Shown here: one piece after another, positions 8,881-18,611 of the stretch
Layout: each line of letters starts with the position of its first letter
How positions within the stretch are numbered: position 1 is the first letter of the stretch
Source of the DNA: an uncultured Pelagibacteraceae bacterium
Lineage (GTDB): Bacteria > Pseudomonadota > Alphaproteobacteria > Pelagibacterales > Pelagibacteraceae
Direction of reading: 5' to 3'
Assembly: GCA_902564565.1 (NCBI GenBank)
Contig: CACFBW010000004.1
Coordinates: forward strand, 1 to 64,000
Length of the DNA stretch: 64,000 bases
Made by a program: the position numbers and the translations under genes
The notes under the pieces: generated by a model
What the model saw: only the letters and a program-made list of their open reading frames with translations
Told to the model about the DNA's origin: nothing
Databases searched by the model: none

Positions 8881-9437
8881 TAATTATTAATCCACTTTAT
8901 GTTGCAGCCCATGCTTGGAATTTGATCTTTAGGTCCATTTCCTGTTTCAGCAATTTGTTTCATGGCTTTGTATAAATCGCTATCACCATCTACTACTGGT
9001 TTTAAATCTTTTAATTCTCTCATTCTTCCTCTGTATTGTAATTCTAGATTTTTATTGTAACCAAAAAAATCTGGAGTACATACAGCATCATATTTTTTTG
9101 CAATTTCTTGAGTTTCGTCAAAAAGATAAGGAAAATTAAAATTATTATTTTTAGAAAATTTAACCATGTTATCAAACGAGTCTTCAGGATAATTTTTTAC
9201 GTCATTTGAGCAAATCGCTAAAGATTTTATTCCATTTGTTTCTAATTTTTTACAATCTTCAACAATATCTTTAATTACCGCTTTAACATATGGACAGTGA
9301 TTGCATATAAACATAATTAAAGTTCCATTTTCACCCTTTAAGTCATTAAGTGAAATAATTTTATTTTCAGTAGACTTTAATTGGAAATTTTCAGCTTTTT
9401 TTCCAAAATCACATATTGGAGTTTTTGTAAGCGTCAT
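8880..9437 (-). CDS. thioredoxin-like/AhpC-TSA family protein
   Basis: FQLKSTENKIISLNDLKGENGTLIMFICNHCPYVKAV. Confidence 0.85.
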   Translation of the reverse strand: MTLTKTPICDFGKKAENFQLKSTENKIISLNDLKGENGTLIMFICNHCPYVKAVIKDIVEDCKKLETNGIKSLAICSNDVKNYPEDSFDNMVKFSKNNNFNFPYLFDETQEIAKKYDAVCTPDFFGYNKNLELQYRGRMRELKDLKPVVDGDSDLYKAMKQIAETGNGPKDQIPSMGCNIKWINN

Positions 9438-9456
9438 GTTAAGTATTATATAAGAT

Positions 9457-9969
9457 ATGTTCTACGATTTGGAAAACAAAAAACCAAAAAATTCAGGCGA
9501 AAATTGGGTAGCACCAAACGCAACAATAATTGGCGATGTAACTTTAGAAAAAAATACAAGTATTTGGTTTAATGCAACTCTAAGAGGAGATATTGAAAAT
9601 ATTCATATTGGCGAAGGATCGAATGTTCAAGACGGTAGTGTTTTGCATACTGATCCAGGTTGTCCTTTAAAAGTTGGAAAAAATGTAACCATTGGTCATA
9701 TGGTTATGCTTCACGGATGTACGATAGGGGACAATAGTTTGATTGGTATTGGTGCAGTAATACTTAATAAGGCAAAAATTGGAAAAAATTGTATCATCGG
9801 AGCAAAAGCTTTAATTACTGAAAATAAAGAAATACCAGACAACTCACTTGTAGTTGGATCTCCAGGCAAAGTAGTAAGAGAGATCACCGAAGATGAAAAA
9901 AAATCAATATTAGAAAATACAAAACGTTACCAGGATAACTGGAAAAAATATTCTAAATCAGTTTTTTAA
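9457..9969 (+). CDS. gamma carbonic anhydrase family protein
   Basis: Left-handed beta-helix hexapeptides; GDVTLEKNTSIWFNATLRGD, GHMVMLHGC. Confidence 0.9.
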   Translation: MFYDLENKKPKNSGENWVAPNATIIGDVTLEKNTSIWFNATLRGDIENIHIGEGSNVQDGSVLHTDPGCPLKVGKNVTIGHMVMLHGCTIGDNSLIGIGAVILNKAKIGKNCIIGAKALITENKEIPDNSLVVGSPGKVVREITEDEKKSILENTKRYQDNWKKYSKSVF

Positions 9970-10565
9970 GGAACTAGCCACTGCTCTTTATTTTTATCTA
10001 ATTCAAATCTAGCTCTACGATGGCCATTTGCAGCTAAATAAAGCCATTCAATGCTTTTTATTTTACACTGAATTACAGTAAAGTTTTTATAACCTTTTTC
10101 ACTTTGTTTCATTGTAAATTCAAAATTATCTAATTCAGGTTTCAAACCAGAAGTTGGTGTAGATGATTTTGTTCCAGGTCCATTATCAACCAAATAACAT
10201 TTTCTACTTATGTGTCCTGTTTTTGACCAAGACTCTTTTGTTATTTCATTATTGTGATTAACTACACATTCAACTTTTAGTCTTATCTGAATTTTTTCTT
10301 CCTTATCATAAAAGAGCATAGATGCATTCTTATTATTTTTTAATTTTTCAATTTTATCCGATCTAATATCGCTATGAAATTGAAGAAGATTATTTGATTG
10401 ATCAGATTTTCTAAGAACTACAATTCTTCCATCAAAATCTTTTTGATTCCCACAAACAAATACTGGAATTCTAAATTGAGAATTTCTGTTAGTTACAGCG
10501 TCATCTAACATTGACCAAATCTTTTTTTTGATTTCTTTAAAATCTTCGTAGTATGCTGGTTGCAT
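9966..10565 (-). CDS. pyridoxamine 5'-phosphate oxidase family FMN-binding protein
   Basis: FDGRIVVLRKSDQSNNLLQFHSDIRSDKI; C-terminal W(L)YLAANGHRRARFE. Confidence 0.8.
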   Translation of the reverse strand: MQPAYYEDFKEIKKKIWSMLDDAVTNRNSQFRIPVFVCGNQKDFDGRIVVLRKSDQSNNLLQFHSDIRSDKIEKLKNNKNASMLFYDKEEKIQIRLKVECVVNHNNEITKESWSKTGHISRKCYLVDNGPGTKSSTPTSGLKPELDNFEFTMKQSEKGYKNFTVIQCKIKSIEWLYLAANGHRRARFELDKNKEQWLVP

Positions 10566-10571
10566 ACAGTG

Positions 10572-11441
10572 TTATTTCCTTAATCTTCTAATTAAACTTG
10601 ATGTATCCCATCTGTTGCCACCAAGTTTTTGTACATCTCCATAATATTGGTCAACAATTTCTGTTATGGGTAGTAAAGAGTTGTTTTTTTTTGATTCATC
10701 TAATGCAATTTTTAAATCTTTTCTCATCCAATCAACTGCAAAACCAAATTCAAACTTATCATCTATCATTGTTTTATATCTATTTTCCATCTGCCATGAT
10801 TGAGCAGCTCCTTTAGATATTACTTCAATAACATCTTCCATATTTAATCCGGCTTTTAAGCCAAAATTAATACCTTCCGACAATGCTTGAACAAGACCAC
10901 CAATGCAGATTTGATTAACCATTTTCGCAAGTTGACCATTTCCAGCCTTGCCTAACAACTTCATTTTTTTGCTATAACAATCAATAACGTGCTTAGCTTT
11001 TTCATAATCTTCTTTGTCACCACCTATCATCACAGTTAGAGCACCATTCTCAGCACCTGCTTGTCCACCAGAGACTGGAGCATCAAGAAAACCCCAACCA
11101 TGTGCTTTAGATGATTTATATAATTTTCTTGCAATCTCAGCAGATGCCGTAGTGTTATCAATATGTACTGCACCTTTTTTTATGGTGTTATAAATTCCAT
11201 TTTTACCAATAGTTACTTCAGATAAATCATTGTCGTTACCAACACATGTGAAAACAAAATCCATTCCTTCTGCCGCTTTAGCAGGGGATTCTTCTTTAGA
11301 ACCTTTGTATTCTGTTAACCATTTGTCTGCTTTTGCTGTCGTACGATTATAAACAGTTACATTGTGTCCAGCTTTTGATATATATCCAGCCATTGGATAA
11401 CCCATGACACCAAGACCAATAAATGCAACATTACAAGACAT
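10572..11441 (-). CDS. NAD(P)-dependent beta-hydroxyacid dehydrogenase (3-hydroxyisobutyrate dehydrogenase family)
   Basis: FIGLGVMGYPMAGYISKAGH; DAPVSGGQAGAENGALTVMIGG. Confidence 0.9.
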   Translation of the reverse strand: MSCNVAFIGLGVMGYPMAGYISKAGHNVTVYNRTTAKADKWLTEYKGSKEESPAKAAEGMDFVFTCVGNDNDLSEVTIGKNGIYNTIKKGAVHIDNTTASAEIARKLYKSSKAHGWGFLDAPVSGGQAGAENGALTVMIGGDKEDYEKAKHVIDCYSKKMKLLGKAGNGQLAKMVNQICIGGLVQALSEGINFGLKAGLNMEDVIEVISKGAAQSWQMENRYKTMIDDKFEFGFAVDWMRKDLKIALDESKKNNSLLPITEIVDQYYGDVQKLGGNRWDTSSLIRRLRK

Positions 11442-11446
11442 AAAAA

Positions 11447-12655
11447 ATGTTCAATAAATTAAGTTTAAAAGTAATTATATTTGGATTTATTTTTACATTT
11501 TTTTCTAGTTTTGGACAGAGTTTTTTTTTAGGAATCTTTAATACTAGTATAAGAGATGAATTATCCATTACGCATGGACAATTTGGCTCAATCTATGCTT
11601 CAGCAACCTTATTAAGTAGTTTTATACTTATTTGGGTAGGTAAAAAAATTGATGATATAAATATTTTTAAATTTGCATTTTTTGTTACTTTGCTTCTATC
11701 TTTTTCCTGTTTCTTTTTTTCAAAAATTTCTTCTGTAATAATTCTTTTTATAGCAATTTTCTTAATGAGATTTTCTGGTCAAGGAATGATGTCTCATACA
11801 GCAACAACAACTGTTTCCCGTTATTTTACAAAATCAAGAGGCAAGGCTTTAAGCACAGGATGGTTTGGTTTATCTACAGCAGAATTTGTTTTACCAGTTT
11901 TAATGATTTATTTATTAAGTATAATTAATTGGCGAGACATATGGTTTTATATATCTATTTTAATTTTACTTTTCTTACCAGTTTTATCTTTTATCTTAAT
12001 AAAAAATCTTAACTTTAATTCTAGAGAAGAGCTGTCTGCAAATGAAAGACATGAAACAAATATAAAAAACTGGACTAGATCTGAAGTTTTAAAAGACTAT
12101 AGATTTTATATTATTTGCATGAACATGCTTGCTATGCCTTGGATTGCAACTGGTGTATTTGTTTATCAGTCCTTTATTATTTCCTCAAAAGGATGGGGAC
12201 CGTACATAATTGCTCAATCATTTATGGTCTATTCAATTGCTTCTGTAATAACTTTATTTTTGTCAGGTTTCTTAATTGATAAATATACAAGTAGAAAACT
12301 CTTAGTTTATATGAATATTCCTCTTTTCTTGTCAGCTGCTGTGTTGTTTTATTTTAAAAGTCCTGTTTCATCTTTTTTCTTTTTGGGTTTAATAGGTATT
12401 TCCAATGGGTTAGCTAACGTTCTTGGCTCCTCAACATGGGCTGAAATTTATGGAGTTAAACATATTGGTTCAATCAAAGCTTTAACTACAGCTTTAATGG
12501 TATTTGCAACTGCATTTGGAACTGCATTGTTTGGTATTTTAATTGACCAAGGTTTATCTATCGAAAATATATCTATTATATCTGGAACTTATATTTTTTT
12601 ATCAATAACATTACTGTTTATAATTAAGGAAAAATTAAAACCTGTTTATCAATAG
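11447..12655 (+). CDS. MFS transporter
   Basis: 402 aa, about 12 hydrophobic segments, MFS-like architecture. Confidence 0.85.
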   Translation: MFNKLSLKVIIFGFIFTFFSSFGQSFFLGIFNTSIRDELSITHGQFGSIYASATLLSSFILIWVGKKIDDINIFKFAFFVTLLLSFSCFFFSKISSVIILFIAIFLMRFSGQGMMSHTATTTVSRYFTKSRGKALSTGWFGLSTAEFVLPVLMIYLLSIINWRDIWFYISILILLFLPVLSFILIKNLNFNSREELSANERHETNIKNWTRSEVLKDYRFYIICMNMLAMPWIATGVFVYQSFIISSKGWGPYIIAQSFMVYSIASVITLFLSGFLIDKYTSRKLLVYMNIPLFLSAAVLFYFKSPVSSFFFLGLIGISNGLANVLGSSTWAEIYGVKHIGSIKALTTALMVFATAFGTALFGILIDQGLSIENISIISGTYIFLSITLLFIIKEKLKPVYQ

Positions 12656-12681
12656 AAATAGCTTGATTTTGAGGTTTTCCA

Positions 12682-12693
12682 GGTATAAATACC
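12682..12693 (+). repeat. 12-bp inverted repeat flanked by CCAGG direct repeats just upstream of rpoZ
   Basis: ccaGGTATAAATACCagg, 4 nt before ATG. Confidence 0.6.
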
Positions 12694-12697
12694 AGGC

Positions 12698-13225
12698 ATG
12701 GCAAGAGTAACAGTTGAAGATTGTATCGATAAAGTAAAAAGCCCATATGAATTAGTTTTAGTAGCGAAAGAGAGGGCAACTCAACTAAATTCGGGTGTTG
12801 AACCAACAGTGGAAAAAGAAAACGATAAAAATACTGTAATTTCCTTAAGGGAGATAGCAGAAAAAAATATTAAAGTTTCTGATTTAACAGAAAGTGCCAT
12901 TTACAAATTAAGAAAACATGTAGAACAAATTGATGAAAACCCAGATGAAGATGAAGACGTAGGAGATGATTTTGAAAACTTGTACAAAGGTGAAATATCG
13001 AAAAGTGGGACACCAATTTTACCATCAAAAAGAGCAAGAAAAGTACCTGAAAAAATAAAATTTTCTAAAGAAGATATAGAAGAGCTAAAAGGTTCAACCG
13101 AATCCAATGTTGAAGGAGCAGAAGAAAAAACAGAAGAAGGTGACATCTCACTTGATGAAATATCAGATGCAGAAAAGCAAAACTCAGAAACAAGCCCCGA
13201 AGATACTGATACTACAAATTCTTAA
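12698..13225 (+). CDS. rpoZ: DNA-directed RNA polymerase omega subunit with long acidic C-terminal extension
   Basis: MARVTVEDCIDKVKSPYELVLVAKERATQLNSG; C-terminal half rich in D/E. Confidence 0.93.
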   Translation: MARVTVEDCIDKVKSPYELVLVAKERATQLNSGVEPTVEKENDKNTVISLREIAEKNIKVSDLTESAIYKLRKHVEQIDENPDEDEDVGDDFENLYKGEISKSGTPILPSKRARKVPEKIKFSKEDIEELKGSTESNVEGAEEKTEEGDISLDEISDAEKQNSETSPEDTDTTNS

Positions 13226-13247
13226 AAAAATAATATAAAATATAATA

Positions 13248-14231
13248 ATGAATAGGAAAGTTTCAGTTGCTCCTATGATGGATTGCACGGATCGTCATGA
13301 AAGGTACTTTTTAAGACTAATTAGTAAAAATGTACTCTTATACACAGAGATGATTGTATCCGAGGCCATAGATAGAGGTGATAAGAAAAAATTATTATCT
13401 TTTAATTTAAATGAAAAGCCTGTTGCCCTTCAGCTAGGCGGCTCTTCACCAAAATTACTTTCAAATGCAACAAAAATTGGTGAAGAGTTTGGTTATGATG
13501 AAATTAATTTAAATTTAGGTTGTCCAAGTAAAAAAGTCCAAAGAAATAAATTTGGAGCATGTTTAATTAAAGAACCAAATCTTGTTGCAGATTGTTTAAA
13601 TGAAATGCAATCTAAAACAAATCTACCAGTCACTGTTAAAACTAGAATTGGATATGATGATGTAGATGATTATGAAAGCCTTTTTAATTTTATAAATTTA
13701 TTAAAATCTACAGGTATTAAAACTTTTATAATTCATGCTAGAAAAGCAATGTTAGGAAAATTTACTCCTAAACAAAATTTAAACATACCACCTTTAAAGT
13801 ATGAAATGGTTTACAAATTAAAAGAAGATTTTAAGAACTTAGAAATAATTATAAATGGTGGAATTACATCTACCAATGATGTTAAAAATCATTTAAATAA
13901 AGTTGATGGCGTTATGATTGGAAGATCTATTTATCATTCACCTTATATGTTGGCAGACATTGAAAAGGAAATTTTTAAAAACGATGATATTTTATCTAGA
14001 GAAGAAATAATAAAAGAATTGATTCCATACGTAAAAAATGAGACTAAAAAAGGAATAAGATTAAATCAAATTATGAGACATACCTTGGGATTATTTCATG
14101 GACAAACTGGATCAAGTTTTTGGAAAAGGTATCTTAGTGAAAATATGTGTGTTAGGGATGCTGATGTTAAAAAAATTGATCATATTATAGATAAAGTTAA
14201 ATTAGCTCCACAAGCACGATCAGCAGGTTAA
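13248..14231 (+). CDS. dusA: tRNA-dihydrouridine synthase DusA
   Basis: VAPMMDCTDRHERYFLRLIS; NLGCPSKKVQ; VKTRIGYD. Confidence 0.93.
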   Translation: MNRKVSVAPMMDCTDRHERYFLRLISKNVLLYTEMIVSEAIDRGDKKKLLSFNLNEKPVALQLGGSSPKLLSNATKIGEEFGYDEINLNLGCPSKKVQRNKFGACLIKEPNLVADCLNEMQSKTNLPVTVKTRIGYDDVDDYESLFNFINLLKSTGIKTFIIHARKAMLGKFTPKQNLNIPPLKYEMVYKLKEDFKNLEIIINGGITSTNDVKNHLNKVDGVMIGRSIYHSPYMLADIEKEIFKNDDILSREEIIKELIPYVKNETKKGIRLNQIMRHTLGLFHGQTGSSFWKRYLSENMCVRDADVKKIDHIIDKVKLAPQARSAG

Positions 14232-14232
14232 A

Positions 14233-15066
14233 TTGATTAGTTCAATTTTTACAAACGATTATTTTTTTTTCATACTATTAATGATCATAACTGCTTTTCC
14301 AGTTGGTTTTCTTGCTGGATTGTTCGGTATTGGAGGAGGACTTATTACTGTTCCCTTTCTATTTTTTATCTTTGACAGTCTTAATATAAACCAGGGTTAT
14401 TTGATGCATTTAGCGGTTGGAACTTCATTTGCAATAATTGTCCCCACTTCTATAGTTTCTTTACTAACTCACAAAAAACATGGATCAGTTGATTTTAGCG
14501 TGATCAACAATTATGCAATTTTTGTAATAATAGGAGTTTTGTCAGGAACTATTTTTGCAGCCATGATGGATAGCCAATCTCTTTTATTGTTTTTTACTAT
14601 AATCGTTTTTTTATGTGGAGCTTACTTATTAAACATTAAAGACAAAACAGATCAGTTAAAAGTGAATTTTAATCTAATTCCAAGGATTTTACTTGGTTTT
14701 GCTTCAGGATTCATTTCATCAACTATGGGCATAGGTGGAGCAATTATGAATGTTCCTATCTTAAAATATTTTGGTTATCCAATTAATAAAGCGATAGGCA
14801 GTGCAGTTGCTATTGGTTCAGTAATTTCTTCATTCGGCGCAATAGGTTTTTTAATTTCAGGCTCAATTCTAAAAACTAATTTACCGTTAAGCGTGGGATT
14901 TATAAACATTCCTGCTTTTTTAATATTTATACCAATAACTATGTTTATGGCGAGAATAGGAGCGAACACAGTTCATAAACTTGATAAGTCAAAATTACAG
15001 AGATTTTTTGGGATTTTTTTATATATAGTGGGAACCATCTTTTTATACAGATATCTAAGTATTTAA
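14233..15066 (+). CDS. sulfite exporter TauE/SafE family permease (TTG start)
   Basis: GFLAGLFGIGGGLITVPFLFF; ASGFISSTMGIGGAIMNVP. Confidence 0.88.
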   Translation: MISSIFTNDYFFFILLMIITAFPVGFLAGLFGIGGGLITVPFLFFIFDSLNINQGYLMHLAVGTSFAIIVPTSIVSLLTHKKHGSVDFSVINNYAIFVIIGVLSGTIFAAMMDSQSLLLFFTIIVFLCGAYLLNIKDKTDQLKVNFNLIPRILLGFASGFISSTMGIGGAIMNVPILKYFGYPINKAIGSAVAIGSVISSFGAIGFLISGSILKTNLPLSVGFINIPAFLIFIPITMFMARIGANTVHKLDKSKLQRFFGIFLYIVGTIFLYRYLSI

Positions 15067-15073
15067 CTTTAAA

Positions 15074-16519
15074 TTAAATTTTTTGGTCGTACTCACCAAT
15101 TTTTCCAGATTTTTTTAATAAGCTGTCTATAAAATTAAAAATTTCTTTTTTTCTTTTATCAGATGTGGGACTTTCTGTAACAACTACTAAAGACGGTTTA
15201 TTAGAAGACGCTCTTATTAAACCCCAAGAACCATCTTTTAAAGAAAATCTAATTCCATTAACTGTTAATATTTCAGTTATAGGTAATCCATCAATTTGAA
15301 TATTATCAGCTTTCAATTTTTTAATGCTAGAAATTAATTCATTAATTAAATTATATTTTTCGTCATCTTTGCAAAAAGGAGCCATTGTTGGACTTTGAAA
15401 GGTTTTAGGTAAGGTATCAATTATATCGCTCATAGTTTTATTGTGGTTGTTTAAAAGATGACATACTTGAATTGCAGAGTTAATTCCATCGTCAAAACCA
15501 TAACCTAGTGGTTTATTGAAAAAGAAATGACCGCTCTTCTCAAATCCGGCTATTGCATTTTCTTCATTGACTTTTCTTTTGATATAAGAATGTCCAGTTT
15601 TCCAATAAATTGTTTTACAATTATTCTTTTTTAAAATTTCATCTTTTTCAAATAAACCTGTAGATTTAACATCAACAACAAATTTAGAGTTTGGATGTTG
15701 ATTAGAAATATTTCTAGCTATTAATAAACCAATTTTATCAGCAAAAATTTCATTTCCTTTATTATCAATTACACCTACTCGATCTCCATCACCATCAAAA
15801 CCAAAACCCACATCTGCATTATTTTTTTTAACACATTTAGCAATTTCGTGAAGCATTTTCATATCTTCAGGGTTAGGGTTATATTTTGGAAAATTGAAAT
15901 CTAAATTACAATCTAGGTCTATAACCTCACATCCTATTTTTTTTAAAATTTCTGGAGCAAAAATTCCAGCAGTTCCATTTCCACAGGCAGCAACTACTTT
16001 TAATTTTTTTTTAATTTTATTAGTTGACAAATCATTTATATAAATTTTATTAAAATCTTTAATTTCTTTATATGTGCCATTTCCATCCGCAAATTTTTCA
16101 TTTAAAACAATATCTTTAAGTTCGGACATTTCTTCTTTACAATGTGTTAAACCTTTTTCAATACCCATTTTAATTCCAGTCCAACCATTTTCATTATGAC
16201 TTGCTGTAATCATAGCTACTGCATCCGAATTTAATTTAAATTGAGAAAAATAAACTGTTGGTGACAAGCATAAACCTAAATCTTCCACATTACATCCTGT
16301 TGAAATCAATCCATCTATAAAATTTTTTTTTACTTCTTCACTATATGACCTGTAGTCGTGACCTACAGTTATTCTTGGGTTTTTCTTTTTATTTATTACT
16401 TGAGTTCCAAAACCTTTGCCTACTAATTTTATTCCCTCTTGATTTATATTTTTAGGATATAGCCACCTGGCGTCATATTCTCTAAAGCCTAGAGGATCAA
16501 TTTTTATAGGATCTGTCAT
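15074..16519 (-). CDS. phosphomannomutase/phosphoglucomutase
   Basis: ITASHNENGWTGIKMG; GFDGDGDRVGVID; EKSGHFFF. Confidence 0.92.
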   Translation of the reverse strand: MTDPIKIDPLGFREYDARWLYPKNINQEGIKLVGKGFGTQVINKKKNPRITVGHDYRSYSEEVKKNFIDGLISTGCNVEDLGLCLSPTVYFSQFKLNSDAVAMITASHNENGWTGIKMGIEKGLTHCKEEMSELKDIVLNEKFADGNGTYKEIKDFNKIYINDLSTNKIKKKLKVVAACGNGTAGIFAPEILKKIGCEVIDLDCNLDFNFPKYNPNPEDMKMLHEIAKCVKKNNADVGFGFDGDGDRVGVIDNKGNEIFADKIGLLIARNISNQHPNSKFVVDVKSTGLFEKDEILKKNNCKTIYWKTGHSYIKRKVNEENAIAGFEKSGHFFFNKPLGYGFDDGINSAIQVCHLLNNHNKTMSDIIDTLPKTFQSPTMAPFCKDDEKYNLINELISSIKKLKADNIQIDGLPITEILTVNGIRFSLKDGSWGLIRASSNKPSLVVVTESPTSDKRKKEIFNFIDSLLKKSGKIGEYDQKI

Positions 16520-16569
16520 GTTGATATATGTACATTTATTTTATTTTTTTATTGATATATTTTTATAAT

Positions 16570-16584
16570 GTTCTATAAATGTTC
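16570..16584 (+). promoter_or_regulatory. putative alphaproteobacterial LexA (SOS) box
   Basis: GTTC-tataaat-GTTC, exact GTTCN7GTTC, in the 154-bp divergent intergenic region upstream of nrdA. Confidence 0.5.
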
Positions 16585-16626
16585 TATTGATTTCTAATTG
16601 ATATAGTATATTAAAGAGATCTGCAT

Positions 16627-16641
16627 ACAACATGTAGTTGT
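16627..16641 (+). promoter_or_regulatory. inverted repeat upstream of nrdA (possible NrdR-like site)
   Basis: ACAAC-atgta-GTTGT, 33 bp before nrdA ATG. Confidence 0.25.
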
Positions 16642-16673
16642 TTTACAAAAAACGTTATATATTAAGGGAGTAA

Positions 16674-18611
16674 ATGAACAAATTTTTGTCTCAAGCTATC
16701 AAGAAAGCTGTCTCTGAATATAACCCAATTGCAGCTGAGGTAGACAAAGTTAAGAGACCGGACTTATTTTCACTTAATGATCAAACTGAATTATTCCAAA
16801 ATGCCAAAGGCATAACAATTAAAATTGATAGAAAAAAAGATATCAATTTAACAGATTTTGGCAAAGCAACTTTAAGCGACAGATATTTAGGAGAAAATGA
16901 ATCTTTTCAAGACTTGTTTGCTCGTGTTGCAAGTCATTATGCAGATGACAATTTGCATGCACAAAGAATTTATACTTATATTAGCAATTTATGGTTCATG
17001 CCTGCTACTCCAGTTTTATCAAATGGTGGAACAAAAAGAGGATTGCCTATTTCTTGCTTTTTAAATGAAGCAGGAGATAGTTTGAATGGAATTTTAGATC
17101 TTTGGAGCGAAAATGTTTGGCTTGCTGCAAGAGGTGGAGGAATTGGAAGTTATTGGGGAAATTTAAGATCAATAGGTGAAAAAATTGGAAGAGTAGGCAA
17201 AACATCTGGAATTATTCCTTTCATAAAAGTTATGGATTCATTAACAATGGCAATTAGCCAAGGGTCACTTAGAAGAGGATCTGCCGCATGCTATTTACCA
17301 ATTGATCATCCAGAAATAGAAGAATTTATTGAAATGAGAAGGCCAACTGGAGGAGATCCAAATAGAAAAGCGTTAAACCTACATCATGGTGTTTTGGTTT
17401 CAGATGCATTTATGAGAGCGGTTGAAACGGATGATCAGTGGGGTCTTAAAAGTCCTAAAGATGGTTCTGTTCAGTCTACTATTTCTGCAAGAAATTTGTG
17501 GATTAGATTATTAACAGCTAGAGTAGAAACCGGTGAACCTTACATTATATTTATTGATACCGTTAATAGACAAATTCCCCAACACCACAAACTTGCTGGG
17601 CTAAATGTGAAAACTTCTAATCTTTGTAGTGAAATAACTTTGCCAACAGGAATTGATAGAGATGGAAAAGAAAGAACTGCAGTTTGTTGTTTGTCATCAC
17701 TAAATGTAGAAAAATATGATGAATGGAAAGACGATAAGAATTTTATAAAAGATGTTATGAGATTTTTGGACAATGTTTTGGATGATTTTATTCAAAAAGC
17801 ACCCGAAGAGTTTGCGGACGCCAAATATTCTGCGTTAAGAGAACGTAGTGTTGGTTTAGGGGTAATGGGTCTTCATTCTTTTTTTCAGAAAAAAATGATA
17901 CCGCTTGAGTCTGTAATGAGCAAAGTCTGGAATAAAAAAATATTTGAACATATACAAAAAGAAGTTGATCAATCATCTAAAGATTTAGCTGAAGAGAGAG
18001 GAGCATGTCCAGATGCTGCTGAATATGGTTATAATGAAAGATTTTCAAACAAAACAGCAATTGCTCCTACTGCTTCAATTTCAATAATTTGTGGCGGGAC
18101 CTCACCTGGTGTTGAACCTGTAGCAGCTAATAGCTATACTCACAAAACACTTTCAGGATCTTTTAACGTTAGAAACAAATATTTAAAAAAATTATTACAA
18201 AAGTATAAAAAAGATAATGATGAAATATGGTCAAGCATCACAACTAATCAAGGATCAGTTTCTCACTTAGATTTTTTATCAAAAGAAGAAAAAGATGTAT
18301 TTAAAACTGCGTTCGAATTAGATCAAAAATGGATAGTTGAACTAGGAGCTGATAGAACACCACATATTTCTCAAGCTCAATCAATTAATATATTTTTACC
18401 TGCGGACGTTCATAAAAAAGAACTTCACCAAATACATTTCCAAGCTTGGAAAAAAGGTTTAAAAAGCCTTTACTACTGCAGATCGAAATCAATACAAAGA
18501 GCTGAAAATGTTAACGATTCAAAATCAACAAATACCACTGACAATGTTTATAAGTCTAAAAAACAAAAAAACGATCAACCAGAATATGAGGAATGTTTGT
18601 CATGTCAGTAG
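16674..18611 (+). CDS. nrdA: ribonucleoside-diphosphate reductase subunit alpha
   Basis: PATPVLSNGGTKRG, NLCSEITLP, C-terminal EECLSCQ redox tail. Confidence 0.95.
   Translation: MNKFLSQAIKKAVSEYNPIAAEVDKVKRPDLFSLNDQTELFQNAKGITIKIDRKKDINLTDFGKATLSDRYLGENESFQDLFARVASHYADDNLHAQRIYTYISNLWFMPATPVLSNGGTKRGLPISCFLNEAGDSLNGILDLWSENVWLAARGGGIGSYWGNLRSIGEKIGRVGKTSGIIPFIKVMDSLTMAISQGSLRRGSAACYLPIDHPEIEEFIEMRRPTGGDPNRKALNLHHGVLVSDAFMRAVETDDQWGLKSPKDGSVQSTISARNLWIRLLTARVETGEPYIIFIDTVNRQIPQHHKLAGLNVKTSNLCSEITLPTGIDRDGKERTAVCCLSSLNVEKYDEWKDDKNFIKDVMRFLDNVLDDFIQKAPEEFADAKYSALRERSVGLGVMGLHSFFQKKMIPLESVMSKVWNKKIFEHIQKEVDQSSKDLAEERGACPDAAEYGYNERFSNKTAIAPTASISIICGGTSPGVEPVAANSYTHKTLSGSFNVRNKYLKKLLQKYKKDNDEIWSSITTNQGSVSHLDFLSKEEKDVFKTAFELDQKWIVELGADRTPHISQAQSINIFLPADVHKKELHQIHFQAWKKGLKSLYYCRSKSIQRAENVNDSKSTNTTDNVYKSKKQKNDQPEYEECLSCQ

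Noticed and set aside
12901-13146. Minus-strand ORF antisense to the rpoZ tail (Ser/Pro/Phe rich)
   Set aside because: Mirror of acidic codons in rpoZ; no recognisable domain.
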